64,000 bases of DNA from Mortierella sp. BCC40632. Lineage: Eukaryota; Mortierellomycota; Mortierellomycetes; Mortierellales; Mortierellaceae. This document shows, piece after piece, positions 21,657 to 34,432 of the stretch (the stretch's first letter is position 1; each line of letters begins with the position of its first letter). The translations under genes were made by a program, and so were the position numbers. The stretch covers positions 542,501 to 606,500 of the forward strand of contig WAEK01000015.1 in assembly GCA_011634665.1 (NCBI GenBank), in the 5' to 3' direction. Under the pieces are notes generated by a model. The model ran no database searches. It saw only the letters and a program-made list of their open reading frames with translations, and was not told the DNA's origin.

Positions 21657-23819
21657 ATGATGCAACAGCAGAGGCGCACCCATTCCCGTCCTCAGGAAGA
21701 CGATCGTTCGGCGCAAGCGACCCAAGTCCGGTCGATGCCGCCACACCAAGAACATGTTGCGGCCTCCACCACCATTCCTCTTCAAAACCTCCGCCCACAA
21801 CACCATGACTCTACATCATCCACCCCTCCAACGCCACAGCAACAACAACAACCATTCCGCAGAGTGTTGACCCAAACAAGTCGTTCGCCTTTTGCAGACC
21901 CATTTAGCAATGTTACCCCATCCTTCGAAATTCCTTCCTACTCGTCATTCATCAAGGATCCAACTAATTTGTCAAGGCAGCAGTCCATTTACTCTGTCAT
22001 GTCTCGCAAATCCCGCGCCTCCATCATTTCAAATCCTGATCTTGAACCTGAGGGCGTCTACTCGTATTACCCGCACCAAACACCGAAAAGGCCCGAACCT
22101 GAACCTGAACCTGAACCTGAACCTGAACCTGAACCTGAGCCCATAGTCCGAGTTCAGCTGGAAGACTACAATCCCCCTCCTCCAGACTCGCCTATTCTTC
22201 CTCCACCACGCGTGTTGCCAGATGGATTGCCCGAACGACAGGAGAGAAGGTACAAGACAAAAAAGAACGTTAAGCTCACGGACGGCAATCTTGTTCTTGA
22301 ATGTCCTGTGCCGCCACACTACCTGGAGAAACAAGCTCTGCAGAAGGGCCACGAATGGGAGTTTATGCGCTACTCGGCCGTGACATGCGATCCTAACGAC
22401 TTTAAGTCGGAAAATTACACCCTGCGGCCTGCCATGTGGAATCGTGAGACGGAGATCTTTATCGTTGTTACCATGTATAATGTACGGAGGTGATGATTTT
22501 GGCTCTCTTGTTCTTTATGAACTGAATTTGTTGAACCCTCACTCATCTAATCCGCTCACCCTCTATCTAAATTAAATAGGAAGGCGTAGACCTGTTTGCA
22601 GAGACCATGCACGGCATCATGAAGAATATTCGCCACCTCTGCTCAAGAAGCAGCTCAAGGACATGGGGTGAAGGGGCTTGGGAGAAGGTGGTCGTCTGTG
22701 TCGTTGCTGATGGGCGTAAAAAATGCCACCCACAAGTTTATAACTATCTTGCATCTATGGGTGTCTATCAAGAGGGTGTTGCCAAGCGTGAGGTCAATGG
22801 AAAGGAGGTCCAGGCACACATTTATGAGGTATTTTAGTCCGAAAAGGTCATGCTGTATTTTATATATGGGCTGTGGTAGTGACCATTGGCTTAAATGAGC
22901 TAACTCGCTCCTTTTACAATCCCAATTGATTTGGGGGGATTTTCACTCTTACCGTGATAGTACACCACCCAAGTGACTATTGATCCAAACATGAAAACTA
23001 TCGAGTCCAAGACAAGCGACTACGTACCAGTGCAGATCATGTTCTGTCTAAAAGAGAAAAACGCCAAAAAACTCAACTCCCACCGATGGTTCTTTAACGC
23101 GTTTGGACCAGTAATCAACCCAAATGTCTGTGTCCTCCTCGATGTTGGCACGCGTCCAGGACCTACTTCAGTTTACCAACTCTGGAAGGCGTTTGATCTC
23201 AATTCCAACGTCGCTGGCGCCTGCGGAGAGATCAAGCCTGTCAAGGGAACTGCCGGCAAACTACTTTTGAATCCATTGGTCGCAGCTCAAAACTTTGAAT
23301 ACAAAATGGTAAGAGGTCGGCGACCACCGCTAAACTCCTCCTCTGAGTATCCCAAATCTCCGAATCAACATTTCCTAACCAGTGTGCAATTCGGTATTTC
23401 AACTCGATAGAATAACATCCTGGATAAGCCGCTTGAGTCGGTCATCGGGTATATTTCCGTGCTCCCAGGCGCTTTCTCGGCGTACCGCTACAAGGCTCTG
23501 CTGAGCTCTCCAGAGACACCAAACGAAGGACCTTTAGTCAGTTATTTCAAAGGTGAAAAGCCATCGCCTGACTCGGGGATTTTCGACGCCAACATGTACC
23601 TGGCTGAAGACCGTATTCTCTGCTTCGAATTGGTTGCGAAAAAGAACCACGCATGGACGCTGCGCTACGTCAAAGCCGCTTGGGCGGCAACTGACGTTCC
23701 CGATAATGTCCCCGAACTGATCAGTCAACGAAGACGATGGCTCAATGGAACATTCTTCGTGGCCTTGTTCTCAATTGTTCATTTCGGAAAAGTCTACCGG
23801 AGCAACCATGCTTACTGGA

Positions 23820-23853
<34 letters not shown>

Positions 23854-25282
23854 CCCTGAATTTTAATACTCTGCTATCACATCACGAAGGAATGTTTTTG
23901 AGAATGAAAAAGGGCCTAAAAACGAGTCTAAATTTTATGGCCTGATAGAAAGTTACTCTTTCATATCCAGCTACTTTACAACATCCTGAGCATCATCTTT
24001 AGCTGGTTTGCCATCGTAAGTCGAGTTAAGAAGGTCCACTGCTCTCTCCCATCACTCATTTCTAATGACCGATTCTGACATCGCTTGCTTTGTCACTGCT
24101 GCTTCTAGGCCAATATTTACCTTACTTTCTATATCTTGGCAAACTCACTGGTCTTCCCAGAGAACAGCCCTGGTGGCCGTAGTGACATATTTAGGGTGAT
24201 CCTTATTGTCCTGAACTATCTCTACCAGTTCTTGGTGATCGCCGTCTTTGTCCTCAGTATGGGTAATCGACCCACAGGGTACGTGCATTGGACTCTTGTT
24301 GGTGACCCCTTATCAAATGTGATGACCCGTTCAGCTGGCCACTTCATGCATCTAAAATGGTCCTGTTCTTGATTTTATGCAAACAGGTCCAAGATCCTCT
24401 ATACTACAGCCATGATATTTTTTGCGGTGCTGATGATGTACATGACATTTTGCGCTATCTGGATGACCTACCTTGGAATATCAAAGGCATTGGAGAGCGG
24501 GACTACGACACTTTCGGCCATTATCGATGACCCAACCTTCAGAAACGTGATCTTGTCATTGGCTTCTACCTATGGCCTCTACCTGTTTAGTAGCGTCCTT
24601 TATCTGGAGCCGTGGCATATGGTGACTAGCTTTGTGCAATATCTCTGCATGATGCCAAGGTAATGGTTCATGCCTTTGACAACTGGTTAGAGCTTGACTC
24701 GGCTGTGAAGTATGTTTTACTAGAAGGTATCATTTCGATGACCACTCAAGCCGTGCTCTTTCCGCACCCGTATATTCTCTCCCTCTCCTTAGTTATGTCA
24801 ATGTGCTGAATGTGTATGCATTCTGTAATACACATGATGTCAGTTGGGGAACCAAAGGCGACACTATTGAGAAGATGGACCTCGGAGTGGTCAAAACAAG
24901 CGAGAAGGGTTCATCAGGAGCAGAGGCGACCATCAATGTACCTACTGAGGAAAAGGATATTAACGACTCTTATCAAGCTGCGCTGGACTCACTCTTGGAC
25001 CGTTCAGTAGAATCAAAACAAAAGCGGGATGAAAAGACAAAGCAAGAAGACTACTACAAAGCATTCAGGACGCGACTTGTTGTTTTGTGGTGTGCTTCGA
25101 ATGGATTGTTGGTGGGCATCATTACTTATGCGGGATCGGACTTGACAGGCACATACGACCAACGGTCCAAGACTTACCTAGCGATCGTACTCTGGTCTGT
25201 TGCTTTCCTATCATTTATCCGGTTTGTGGGAAGCGTGACTTACATTTTTTTGAGACTGGTGACAGGAGAGCTGAGATGGTAG
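21657..25282 (+). CDS. CHS: Chitin synthase, class I-III type
   Basis: Eight exons: 21657-22481, 22580-22828, 22961-23308, 23411-23820, 23949-24015, 24109-24278, 24387-24659 and 24793-25282, total 943 aa. It polymerises UDP-GlcNAc into chitin at the plasma membrane. Family landmarks in order: [19 protein letters not shown], the VVADGRKK block, [40 protein letters not shown], the EDR motif of [11 protein letters not shown], the [11 protein letters not shown] (Q-x2-RW) motif, then multiple C-terminal helices and the SWGTKGD motif. The N-terminus (about 200 aa) is proline/serine-rich and contains an EP dipeptide repeat coded by hexamers (about 22096-22140). Exon 5 starts at AAAGTTACTC, because using the nearer AG at 23972 creates a stop. 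Stop at 25280-25282. Confidence 0.94.
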
Positions 25283-26537
25283 ACACCACCTGTTCTTCGA
25301 GCATGGCATTGCAGTGCACAGCTTGCATAATCGATTTTCAAACTTTAAATGGCACTCCGATGAAGGATAGAGCGGTACCTACCCCCCTAATGAATCTAGT
25401 ATAGAAAGAAAAAGCGCTGGTCTAATTTGAATTTGGAGATCTCATCCTTCAATACTGGCAATACAAATCATGCTTGTCTACTCTTCTACTCTACTTTTTC
25501 ATTTTATAAAGTCATGCTCAGTTTGGGCAAACAGGAAAACAAGGCCTTTGAATCATCAACTTTAAGTGGAGATGTCCAACAAGTGACCCTCCAGCGCCAC
25601 CAGTTATGCCCAGAGCGGAGGGTGGTCTCATTTTTAGACCGCGACGGGAGAATGTTCGGGATTTCTTACCTCCACTTGTACACAAACCACATATTTTACA
25701 ATGCTTCGAGAGGTGGTACAATCCTTCTGCCAGTCTTTAAGCCTGTTGAGAAGGAGGGACCTATTTTTCTTTTTCTTTTTCAGTCGAAAAAGTATTACGA
25801 GATACAGGTCAATGGATGAACTTCTACAAGTTTCTTCAGACCTGACAGTAGGAGTGGTCTGCATTTCCAAAAGCCTTCCCACTCTCCCATTTCCAATGGA
25901 GTTGGCTGTTGGAAGAAAAAGCCACGGCTGCTTGGGAAAGAGCCAATACTTTTACAGATGCACAAGGATCTGCAGTGTAACACTGATCTGTCGAGGCAGC
26001 GTCCTCCTCAGATACTGTGAGCGCCACACTCTTCTCTTAGAAGGGGAGTGATGATCTATGAGTTGTAGGCCTTGAACTGATGGTCTTTTTACATTTGTAA
26101 ACGTGGCAGGTTCTGCAAATAGTTGGAGATCACTCCTACCCGATGGGGGAGGGCATCAAAATGATTCAATTGGAATAGTTAATTAAGTCCTTGACGAAGG
26201 CCATTGAAGCAGTTGTGCCTGGGCGGCTAATCCTCGACAAGCTTACGCAATAGCACTAAGCAACTTTGGCATGACCGGATGTAACATGAATCCAGGGCGA
26301 AGCAATGAGCAGCTACAGCCACTAACCAAAAATAGGACAGCATTGAAGGACCGGCGCTTTGCCACAACCGCAGTTTCTATCTTCCTTTAGATTTTCTTCC
26401 TATATATTCTCTTCCTTTCTCTTCTCTCCTCTTCGCTTCTCTTCTTGATCTCCTTCGCATCTTCTCGCTCCATCCCATCCCCCCCGTTTACAAAACTGTC
26501 TTTCTGACAACCTTGACAAATTTCCACTTTATCTACC
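25283..26537. other. Intergenic, no confident gene
   Basis: Short open frames only (for example 25427-25819 plus), without start context, introns or recognisable motifs. The last ~150 bases are pyrimidine-rich with TATATATT near 26401 and probably belong to the promoter of the gene at 26538. Confidence 0.5.
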
Positions 26538-27348
26538 ATGAGTGAACTTCCAGAGTTCGTTGCGGCCACCCAAACAGGACCAAACAGACGCGAAATGACA
26601 GCCATCTCAATGGAAGCTACAGCGGACTCGTGCTCGATTCAAGTCAGCAATGAGGCGCGACAAAATGATAGCACCAGAGTATCTCAAAATGGAGAGATCG
26701 GTGATGAGGCTATTATGTCACTTGACACCAGTAGATTGACTAATGGATATGAATTTGGCAGTCAGCAAGTGTACAATTTTCAATTTCCTGCTCCTGCTCA
26801 GTTCCATCCTGGTCCTGGATATGAACCAAGCGGTAGCAGTCCAAGCGGTAGCAATCCAAGCAGCAGAAATCCAAGTGGCAGAAATCCAAGCAGCAGAAAT
26901 CCAAGCGGCAGAAATCCACGCGGCAGAAATCCACGCGGCAGAAATCCACGCGGCAGAAATCCAAGCGGCAGCAATCCAGGCGGCAGCAATCCAAGCGGCA
27001 GTATTCCGAACGGCAGCATTCCGAGCAGCAGTAATCCAAGCGACGATGCTGAAAGAAATCATAGTAACCAGGACACATGCCAGTTTTCAGTAGAGACCAC
27101 AAGAGCGGCACCATTCTCAACTATGGAAGAGTACAAAAGAAAAATGAGAGAGGATCGCCAATTGGGCCGAGCTCGTAAGTAGTGCTACATACATATTACT
27201 TTTTGAATGCTGCAGAACCAAGTCCCATCAATCTACTGACGGCCTTGACATACATTTCTTAGCCGGAAGACAGTTTTTAAAAAAAGAGCAAGTCTTTCAT
27301 ACAACAAGCTGGTATGTACTAATGACTACCCATCAATGCAGGGCGTGA
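26538..27348 (+). CDS. Hypothetical protein with pentapeptide-like low-complexity repeat
   Basis: Start ATG in good context (ACC ATG A). The exon 26538-27174 ends at a GTAAGT donor, followed by a CTACTGAC branch-point-like sequence and a TTCTTAG acceptor at 27262, so a second exon 27263-27348 is likely (240 aa in all). If not spliced the frame stops at 27182 (214 aa). The middle (about residues 98-172) is a run of NPSGR/NPSGS-type pentapeptides coded by a 15 bp minisatellite; the flanks are non-repetitive, with a polar N-terminus and a charged C-terminus (EEYKRKMREDRQLG). No signal peptide or helix-rich membrane segment. I do not recognise the family. The repeat is probably disordered and hypervariable in length. 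Confidence 0.6.
26826..27042 (+). repeat. 15 bp coding minisatellite
   Basis: About 14 imperfect copies of a 15 bp unit like AATCCAAGCGGCAGA. Because 15 is a multiple of 3, every frame on both strands stays open here, which explains the overlapping shadow ORFs. Confidence 0.93.
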
Positions 27349-28190
27349 TCCTGTCTATTGATCTGACGCAAGGAATTTGCAAAAAGAGATGTGACCTGAT
27401 GTATCTAAGGAGTTGATAGCTTTGTTGTCTAAGACTAGAAGAAAGAGAGAAAAATGTTCATTTAACATTTCTTTCAATACCAGCCTTCTCTTCCTTCTCT
27501 TCGGAGACATGGACACAATTCGTTTCTGTCTCCTAACCCAACTCTTACTCATGGTATCTACCCTCGATTTCACTATAGGGATTACGCGGAACCACTCGAA
27601 TGCGTACGTTGAACTGTGGATTTTCTAAAACAGCTGAGATGCCTCGCTATTTGTTACTGGTCTAACAAAAAGATACGAAAATATTAGCCTATGTCTCTTG
27701 GATTAGAAAGCCCCTCCGAGCCATGCTATGCGGTGTTCTGCTTCTTGCTTGACCACAAAGCAGCAGGAATCGAGTCTATCATAATAGATGATGACCTGGT
27801 AGGGTATATCTTCTGATCTCCCATAAATTGATCCCCGCTTCTTCTTTACTACAAGTTCTTCAATCTAACTCCCACATCCAGCATATTACTCTAGAGTCGA
27901 CCCCTATTGAAGGTTGAGTAGTCTTTTTAACTGTTTGTCATATATCATATGCCACTCGTTTTGTGAAGACATCACTCTACTGACTTTGAGATATTACTTC
28001 ACTCAACCACTTGAATTAGGGATGTTATCATTCACTCGAATACTCCTGCGTGCCCAGAAACCTCTACAGAGTTTCACGATTCTACTGCGCCACAAGGATA
28101 AACTGCAACCCGGATCTATTCGGTTGTGCTACATTGAACGGTTCCCGACTCAACCTGCTCTTGATTCATATGGTATGATATGCCCAGGCG
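27349..28190. other. Intergenic upstream of the channel gene
   Basis: No confident gene. The last ~170 bases contain a plus-strand frame reading KDKLQPGSIRLCYIE and CPGDERYPFQI, which looks like coding sequence but is out of frame with the channel ORF at 28191; see findings. Confidence 0.45.
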
Positions 28191-31100
28191 ATGAGCGATA
28201 TCCGTTTCAAATTAAATAACTCAAATAAGCTAAGCAAAAGACCTCCATTTCTAGATTGTATTCTTCCTAAAGCACTTCATCCAAGCACATGGATCAGTAT
28301 TTCGCACAGCTCTATCGAGGATGCAGCAAGGAAACTGAGACCCGCTGTAATCATGGATTTTGCCATTTCTGCCTCAGGGGCTTTTGCTGCTACACTTGCA
28401 TCCACAGGGAAACAACTCTACCTTGACGTGCTGAAACTCAATTTAAAGAATACGACCCCGACCTGTGCAATCCAAATCTGCAGTTCTATTTTGGATTGTG
28501 AAGAAGGTGGTCATGGCAAACTCCTTGCTTCAATGTCATGGGATGGGTCCCAGATTGCGATCAATCATACCGCTTCAAGATCTAGTGTAAGATTATTCGC
28601 CTTCAATGGCTCGGATAACACGGGTTGTTCTACAATACAGGAGAGGCAGCAACACTATCTTCTGCAGTCTTCAACCCAAAACAGCCGGTGCACTAAACTC
28701 AAGGAATTCAAAGGATATGCCAGGTTTACCAGTATTGCCACAGAAGAGCGGAGCATTGAATCCGAACGATATGTAGCCTGCGATGGATTGGATATTTATG
28801 TGTTTTCTGTCAATGGAGAATGGGAGATGCTTCACAGTATCCAGATCTCCCTGAGCTTCGATTGGGATGGCGTAAAGTGTGGTCTATCGACAATGTCCCA
28901 ACCTGTTATCGTAACTCGCTACACATCACACCAACTCGCAGTCTGGAACATTGAATCAGGGAGAAAGCTGCATGATATTTATGCAACCCACAGGATCAAG
29001 AAATTCGCCTTATCCTCCAATGGTCAAGCTGTCGTAGTAGCAACAGAAGATGCACTGACTATATACTCCGTTGTGTCAGGGAGCCTTATACAGAGGATCG
29101 CCTCTCCTGGGGATATCGAAATAGAATTTCTAAATGGAGATGGCAGGCTACACTTTTGGGATCAAGATGACAACACGCTGATGACCATGGACACGCATTC
29201 GAAGCTGACTCATACCATGGCTCGGGTACCAAATCGGCGCACTACCAAGATATGTACGATTCAAGCTGGAATGGAAAGTCAAAGTCAGGACACAGAGGAG
29301 ACCATAGTCGCCAGTTGCCATGGATCGATCCTTGAGGTCTCTCCTCTTAGAAACATTTCGAAAGTCTGCGACGAGGAGCTGTTTGACAGTTGTGGATTTA
29401 CATTGGAGTTTGACGTATTACCAGAGATCAGCAGAAAAAAGGAATTCAATTTGCATGGAAGACACTATGTCATGCAAAAAGGGAAGGCTTCCAGAGACTA
29501 TCCAGGCGATGACCAACCCAGTCGATTGACAGTGAACACGACATTCAAGGATGGCAAGTCGAGTCAAGTGTGGCTGGAAGGCTCAAAATTCTATTTTATT
29601 GAGAAACAGTCGCAGATCGCGGTATTAGGATTGATATCAAGACCTATCCTTATTTCAGTCTGGAAACTACCACAGAAATCTGGTGACGACCTGGAGCCAT
29701 TATCATTTTGGGAGGTGCCAAAAAATTCGTATTTCGTCATGGGTCCCCCGATAGAAGACCCGAACAATTGGGAGGGTCAGGTGTGTTTCTCTCCTTACAA
29801 GGGATCACTAATGGTTACTTCAGACGAGTTTACAGGGCTCCTCAACCGCGCGAATGTATTTACGCCAGCTGAAGTTTGCCTCTCCCTGTATGATTGCTAC
29901 GAACGAAATTCCAATTACAAGATGCCAGAAGATAATCCAGAAGGGGTCCTCCGATATCTAAGGAAATGCATCAGCTACTTTCCGGATCCTGGCGACCATG
30001 GCGAGTCTGTAATTTCATCTATTTGTCGAGAGTGGGAAAGCGTCAATCACAACTACGCCATGAAAACCCTGAGGCGGCTACTCGAGCCACTTCCTGAGAA
30101 CAACTGGGCGCCTCTCCCTCGGTATTCAAAGGGATCAAACCCTGTTAGGATTATGCTCTGGAAAGCGAAGTTTAACCATCAAGCAATAGAGGTGGCTCGT
30201 CTCCTCATTGACCATTGTATTGACATGGCCAAGACCAAGAATGATATCTCCTATATCCTGTTTCTTCTTGAATGTTGGGATGACCTCGAGTCCAACTATC
30301 CTGATATTGGACACATCGTTTCAAGAGCCTTTGCCTACATTAAGTATCATGATCGCGATTGGATTGTTAACAACCACAAGGTTATTTGCCCTCCCACTCT
30401 CAGCCACATCTGGACCCCTGATACTCCCAAGATCTATGAGTCCAAAAATCCAATTCTACAAATGCACTACACGGGCAGGAAACCAGATCTACAAAATGCC
30501 AATTTTACTGAGGATGTCTTTGTCGCCCCTATCAATCTCCTCTGGTCATTTTCTCCCAACTCACAGGACTCTTCCGAGTTCCCACCAGAGAACCACGAAC
30601 CGCTCACGACATGGCCACAAGTGCTCTACCACATGCTCTTGTTCAATATGAACCCATCCAACCACGTGTACATCAGCCCTCGGTACCACTCTCTGGGGAT
30701 CCTTGATAATCCCGCCATCGAGGCTGCGATTCAATATAAGTGGTTAGTACTCGTACTATTTTGTGGTTCGTTTTGAATGAGCATGATGACAAGCAGCAGT
30801 ATGATAATATTATCAAATGATTCTCTTAACACAAATTTGAATATTTCGTTGGCTAGGAATACATATGTGTTCAGACTCTGGGTGTTCAGATTTGCATTCC
30901 AGTGTGTCTACTATATCCTTATTGTTATCGCAGCCCTTATGCAAGTCTACCTCCCACGTCGGAATGCGCTTATTGGGCTATTTGCAGCCATCTGTGCTTT
31001 CTCATGTGCGTTCCTGTGGTTAGAGTTCTTGCAGTGGCGAGAGAATCGATCCATCCGCAAGAATGCGAGTGATCTAAGTGAAGAGCTGGAGAGAACAGAC

Positions 31101-32916
31101 GATCCAAATGTCATAATGAATTCAAGAGCGGTCGAGTGCATCAACACAGAATTGAAGGGCTTTCTCCCTACACCACTTAGTTATGAGGGGACAAGTCTCA
31201 AGAATGAGAACCTCAAGAACAAAGAGGGGAAGAGATCCGCTCATTTTAGGTATGTCATTTCACATTGACCATTCACAACTGTTGGCGATCTAGTCTTTAG
31301 CAATGAACGACAACCTAACCTGCTCTGCCCCACTACGGCTACTAGATCACCATACAACCTACTAGATCTATTTGTATACCTCTACCCTCTTGGGACAAGT
31401 CTCCATCAGATTCTTAATTTGTTTGGAGTAGGTGTTAAAGAAGGCACCCAAGAGGTGACATCGGATTTTAGTTTCTGTATTGTGTTGGTGTTCCTTCATC
31501 TGGTAAGTCGAGTGATTCGAGTTTTAGACATTGGGTGAAAATTGACTGCAGGGATATCAATGGCTGCGAGTGCCATGGCTTCTGTAAAGGGGTACTAATC
31601 AAAGCACTCCGATCGAATGACCTTCCTTCGAACAATCACAACTATTTCTACTACCTTGGCGAATAATGATTTTCAGCTAGCTGAGCTCCGAGTGAGTAAG
31701 ACCGTCTGCAAATACATCACGATTGTATTTTGGATTCTACGAGAGATCAAGACATTCTTTATTGTGTTTGCAAGTGGAATGCTATTCTTCTCGATTGCAA
31801 TTACCCATGTTCTCCATGGGGTATCTGGCAACAGAGAAGAGGAGTCCGGAGCAAAAATCACCAAGAACTTTTTCGGGATCATCACATACGTATACTTGAT
31901 GATGGTAAGTACTATACTTTTGAGATAAATGGGTCTCTAAGGTTCTATTTTTTAATACGTTTTTTTTTATGCGGATCAATTTCATTCTGCTAACAAAGAT
32001 ATATTTGACAATCTCTCTCTCTCATGGAACAGGGAGGTCGATTTGATCCGTTTGAGGACGATTTCAAATGGGATGACAATGAAATACTGGATCAGAATAG
32101 CATTGCTCGACCAGCGTTCCGGAGCTGGTCTCTCTTAGTGATGGTGATGATTTTTTTTACATTCGCATCCATTCTGATGCTCAATGTGTTAATTGGTAAG
32201 GAGAGTATTGAACAATACGAGGAATCTCTAATAGCAATCAGTTATAGCATCAGACAAAAAGGCTCCCTGAACTGACCATTCACTCTTACTTCACTTTTTC
32301 CCCAAACTAGCTCTGATCAATGTGGCTTTTGTAAAGGCCGATGACTCGTGGCGCCAGGCGTGGCTCGATAACAGGCTTCGATATGTTGAGAATGCCGAGA
32401 ACATGTCGTTCCACATTCCAGGTAAGCGAGTAGATGCAGGATGAAAAAAGACAGTTTGTGATATCATCTCAAGAGTCCAGAAGAGTGCCTTCGATGTTGC
32501 TGCCAAGCACCACATACTTCAGAATTCCAATAATTGACTTTTCCTTAACTTAAATGAATATAGGATTCCGTACAACGTTTGATTGGTTCCCTCAAATGAT
32601 CTACTACACAGCAACGCCTTATCAAGTCAAGCAGTATTGGCGACGGATCAATAAGAGGGACGAAGAGTTCATCTTTGAGAAAGAGGAAGTGGCAGTGAAA
32701 GAGGCGAATGAGGAAAAGCAAGGATCAAGCAGCAGTGATTCTAAACACACGAAAGGAGCAGAGCTAGCAGATGTCACAGAGATGAAAAGCGATGTTTCAG
32801 ATCTGAAGGGAGACGTTTCTGAGATGAAAACTACTGTCTCAGGACTGGAGCAAGGTATTCAAACCATCCTTTCGATTTTGAAGGATCATCGCCCATTTCA
32901 GTCACCAGAAAATTAA
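28191..32916 (+). CDS. WD-like propeller fused to TRP/ion-transport-type channel
   Basis: Seven exons: 28191-30742, 30857-31249, 31346-31502, 31677-31904, 32033-32195, 32311-32421 and 32564-32916, total about 1318 aa. The N-terminal ~450 residues show WD-like strands (for example LAVWNIESGRKLH, then FALSSNGQAVVVATED). Residues about 450-850 are a soluble linker. Membrane segments start near residue 856 (CVYYILIVIAALMQVYLP; LFAAICAFSCAFLWLEF), continue through VCKYITIVFWILREIKTFF and FASGMLFFSIAITHVLH, a pore-loop-like NFFGIITYVYLMMGGRFDP, and a last helix FASILMLNVLIALINVAF typical of the S6 end of TRP/polycystin channels. The C-terminus has heptads (DVSDLKGDVSEMKTTVS) suited to tetramerisation. 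Probably a cation channel; gating and localisation unknown. The true N-terminus may lie upstream. Confidence 0.82.
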
Positions 32917-33321
32917 AAGATACTTTATTAATTTTTGGAAGAAGAAAAAAAAAATAAAACTGGCTTTAGGCACCAGTATCTATCAATGCTACAAAGGTGG
33001 CTACAGGCTAATTATTAGTGCGGTTGATTTCGACTCGGTAATATTTGGCCCAGTTTTTTTTTTTTTTTTATTCGCCAGTCAAGATACACATTCTGAAGTC
33101 TCTCTCTCTCTCTCTCTCTCATTTACACACATATTCTATCGTTAGTCACATTTGGGAGGGGAGGAGGAGGGGCACAATATCCTATTTATTTCTTTCCCAA
33201 ACTAATAAAGTCCTGTCCAAGACGATGCGTCAGCGTCAAGTAGGGGTAAAGCTCAGGCGGTGATTTTACATTTTAGGGAAGAAATAGGTGAAATCGAGTT
33301 GATCCTTGACTTCAGAGACAT

Positions 33322-33621
33322 TTAGCATTGGATGAAAACGGACTTCCATCCGAAGCTGGAGCTCGACTGAGTGTTGCGGTCGCTGGAAAGAGAAGTGTGG
33401 CGACCGTTCTTGCAGTTGGGCGAGTTGTAGGTGCTTCCGCTCTGGCCCTCACCGTACCACTTGTAGCTGCCGTTGTATTTGATGTTGTTGCAGCCACACT
33501 TGCCCAAGGAGGCAGACGAGCCAGAGAAGTGGTCAGCAGAGTAGGCAACAAAGTGGGACGAGGCCGAGGCAAAGGAGACGACGGAGCTGATGGCAACAGC
33601 GGCGATGGCGATGAACTTCAT
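33322..33621 (-). CDS. Small secreted cysteine-containing protein, paralogue 2
   Basis: Single exon, 99 aa, convergent with the channel gene (about 400 bp between stops). Signal peptide of about 20 residues (MKFIAIAAVAISSVVSF), then a mature domain with four cysteines: CGC, one in PNCKNG, and the final residue. YSADHFSG fits the aromatic-x4-aromatic-x-glycine beta/gamma-crystallin signature and is followed by a hydrophobic/glycine strand pattern and the closing SSSFGWKSVFIQC, so a small Greek-key domain is plausible (inference). Aligns end to end with the product of 12806-13102 with one length difference. TATA box at 33753-33760. Likely highly expressed small exported protein; function unknown. 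Confidence 0.8.
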   Translation of the reverse strand: MKFIAIAAVAISSVVSFASASSHFVAYSADHFSGSSASLGKCGCNNIKYNGSYKWYGEGQSGSTYNSPNCKNGRHTSLSSDRNTQSSSSFGWKSVFIQC

Positions 33622-33752
33622 AGTGGAGAGAGTGAACTTGAGGGTTTCTTGAAGGTTGAGTGCGGAGAGTTGAGACTTGGAGCTCGAGTGTTCAGGAGGA
33701 GATGTGCTTGAGAATGAGGATGGAGAACTTGGGTAGCGGAGGCATTGTCACC

Positions 33753-33760
33753 TTTTTATA
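33753..33760 (-). promoter_or_regulatory. TATA box of secreted-protein paralogue 2
   Basis: Minus-strand TATAAAAA, about 132 bp before the start codon, in the same context as at 13240-13247. Confidence 0.7.
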
Positions 33761-34400
33761 CCAGCAGGTTTGCGATCAAGAATAGCTGAAAAAAACTGAA
33801 TTCATGATTGATAAAGTGTAGACTGAGAAGAGTGCCTGTAGCACGGAGAACTTGTAGCCAGCTCTGATTGATCTGGTAATGTGTTAGAAAACGAAACATG
33901 ATCTTGCGGCCATCCTGAGCCATTGGCCATGGGCGCCGTTTTTTTCTCTCCTTCGGAAATCGATCCGCCTTGATCACGGACTGGGAATTGCACGTTGGTC
34001 AACCAAAAGATATGGTTAGAGCAGTTCTAGTTGAGCGTTTAGTATTTTTCAACTTGCTCCGCTAGGCTTTAGATAGAAAGAAAAGGTACTCTCTAAGGAA
34101 ACACCAGTATGAAGGTAGACAATAAGAAGAATCAGGCGTGAGGAGTTTTGAGGCATGGGCTGAGGCACGTCCTAGGGAAAATACTTTAATTGTTGCATGC
34201 AAAGTGGTGGTACCGTAACGGTGGCTCGAGACATGAGCAACGATAGGTTTATCCTATTCAATCTATTTGCTTCTCCCGACAACGGTATGAGAACAGTGGA
34301 TCCGAATACCGCAACCAACTGGCCTCGCTGTCCTTACAACCGTTGCATGCAGGTCGGAGCGTGCCTACAGCTCCGTATCTAGCGTCAAACCATGAATGTC

Positions 34401-34432
<32 letters not shown>

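Noticed and set aside
23972..24015. Alternative chitin synthase exon 5 start at the AG before CTACTTTAC
   Set aside because: It gives an in-frame stop after five codons; the AG at 23947-23948 keeps the conserved helix sequence.
26826..27042. CRISPR-like array
   Set aside because: Units are 15 bp head to tail with no spacers, inside a coding frame of a eukaryotic gene.
26718..27120. Several overlapping open frames on both strands over the 15 bp repeat
   Set aside because: A 15 bp unit keeps every frame open; only the frame with unique flanks, good start context and an intron was kept.
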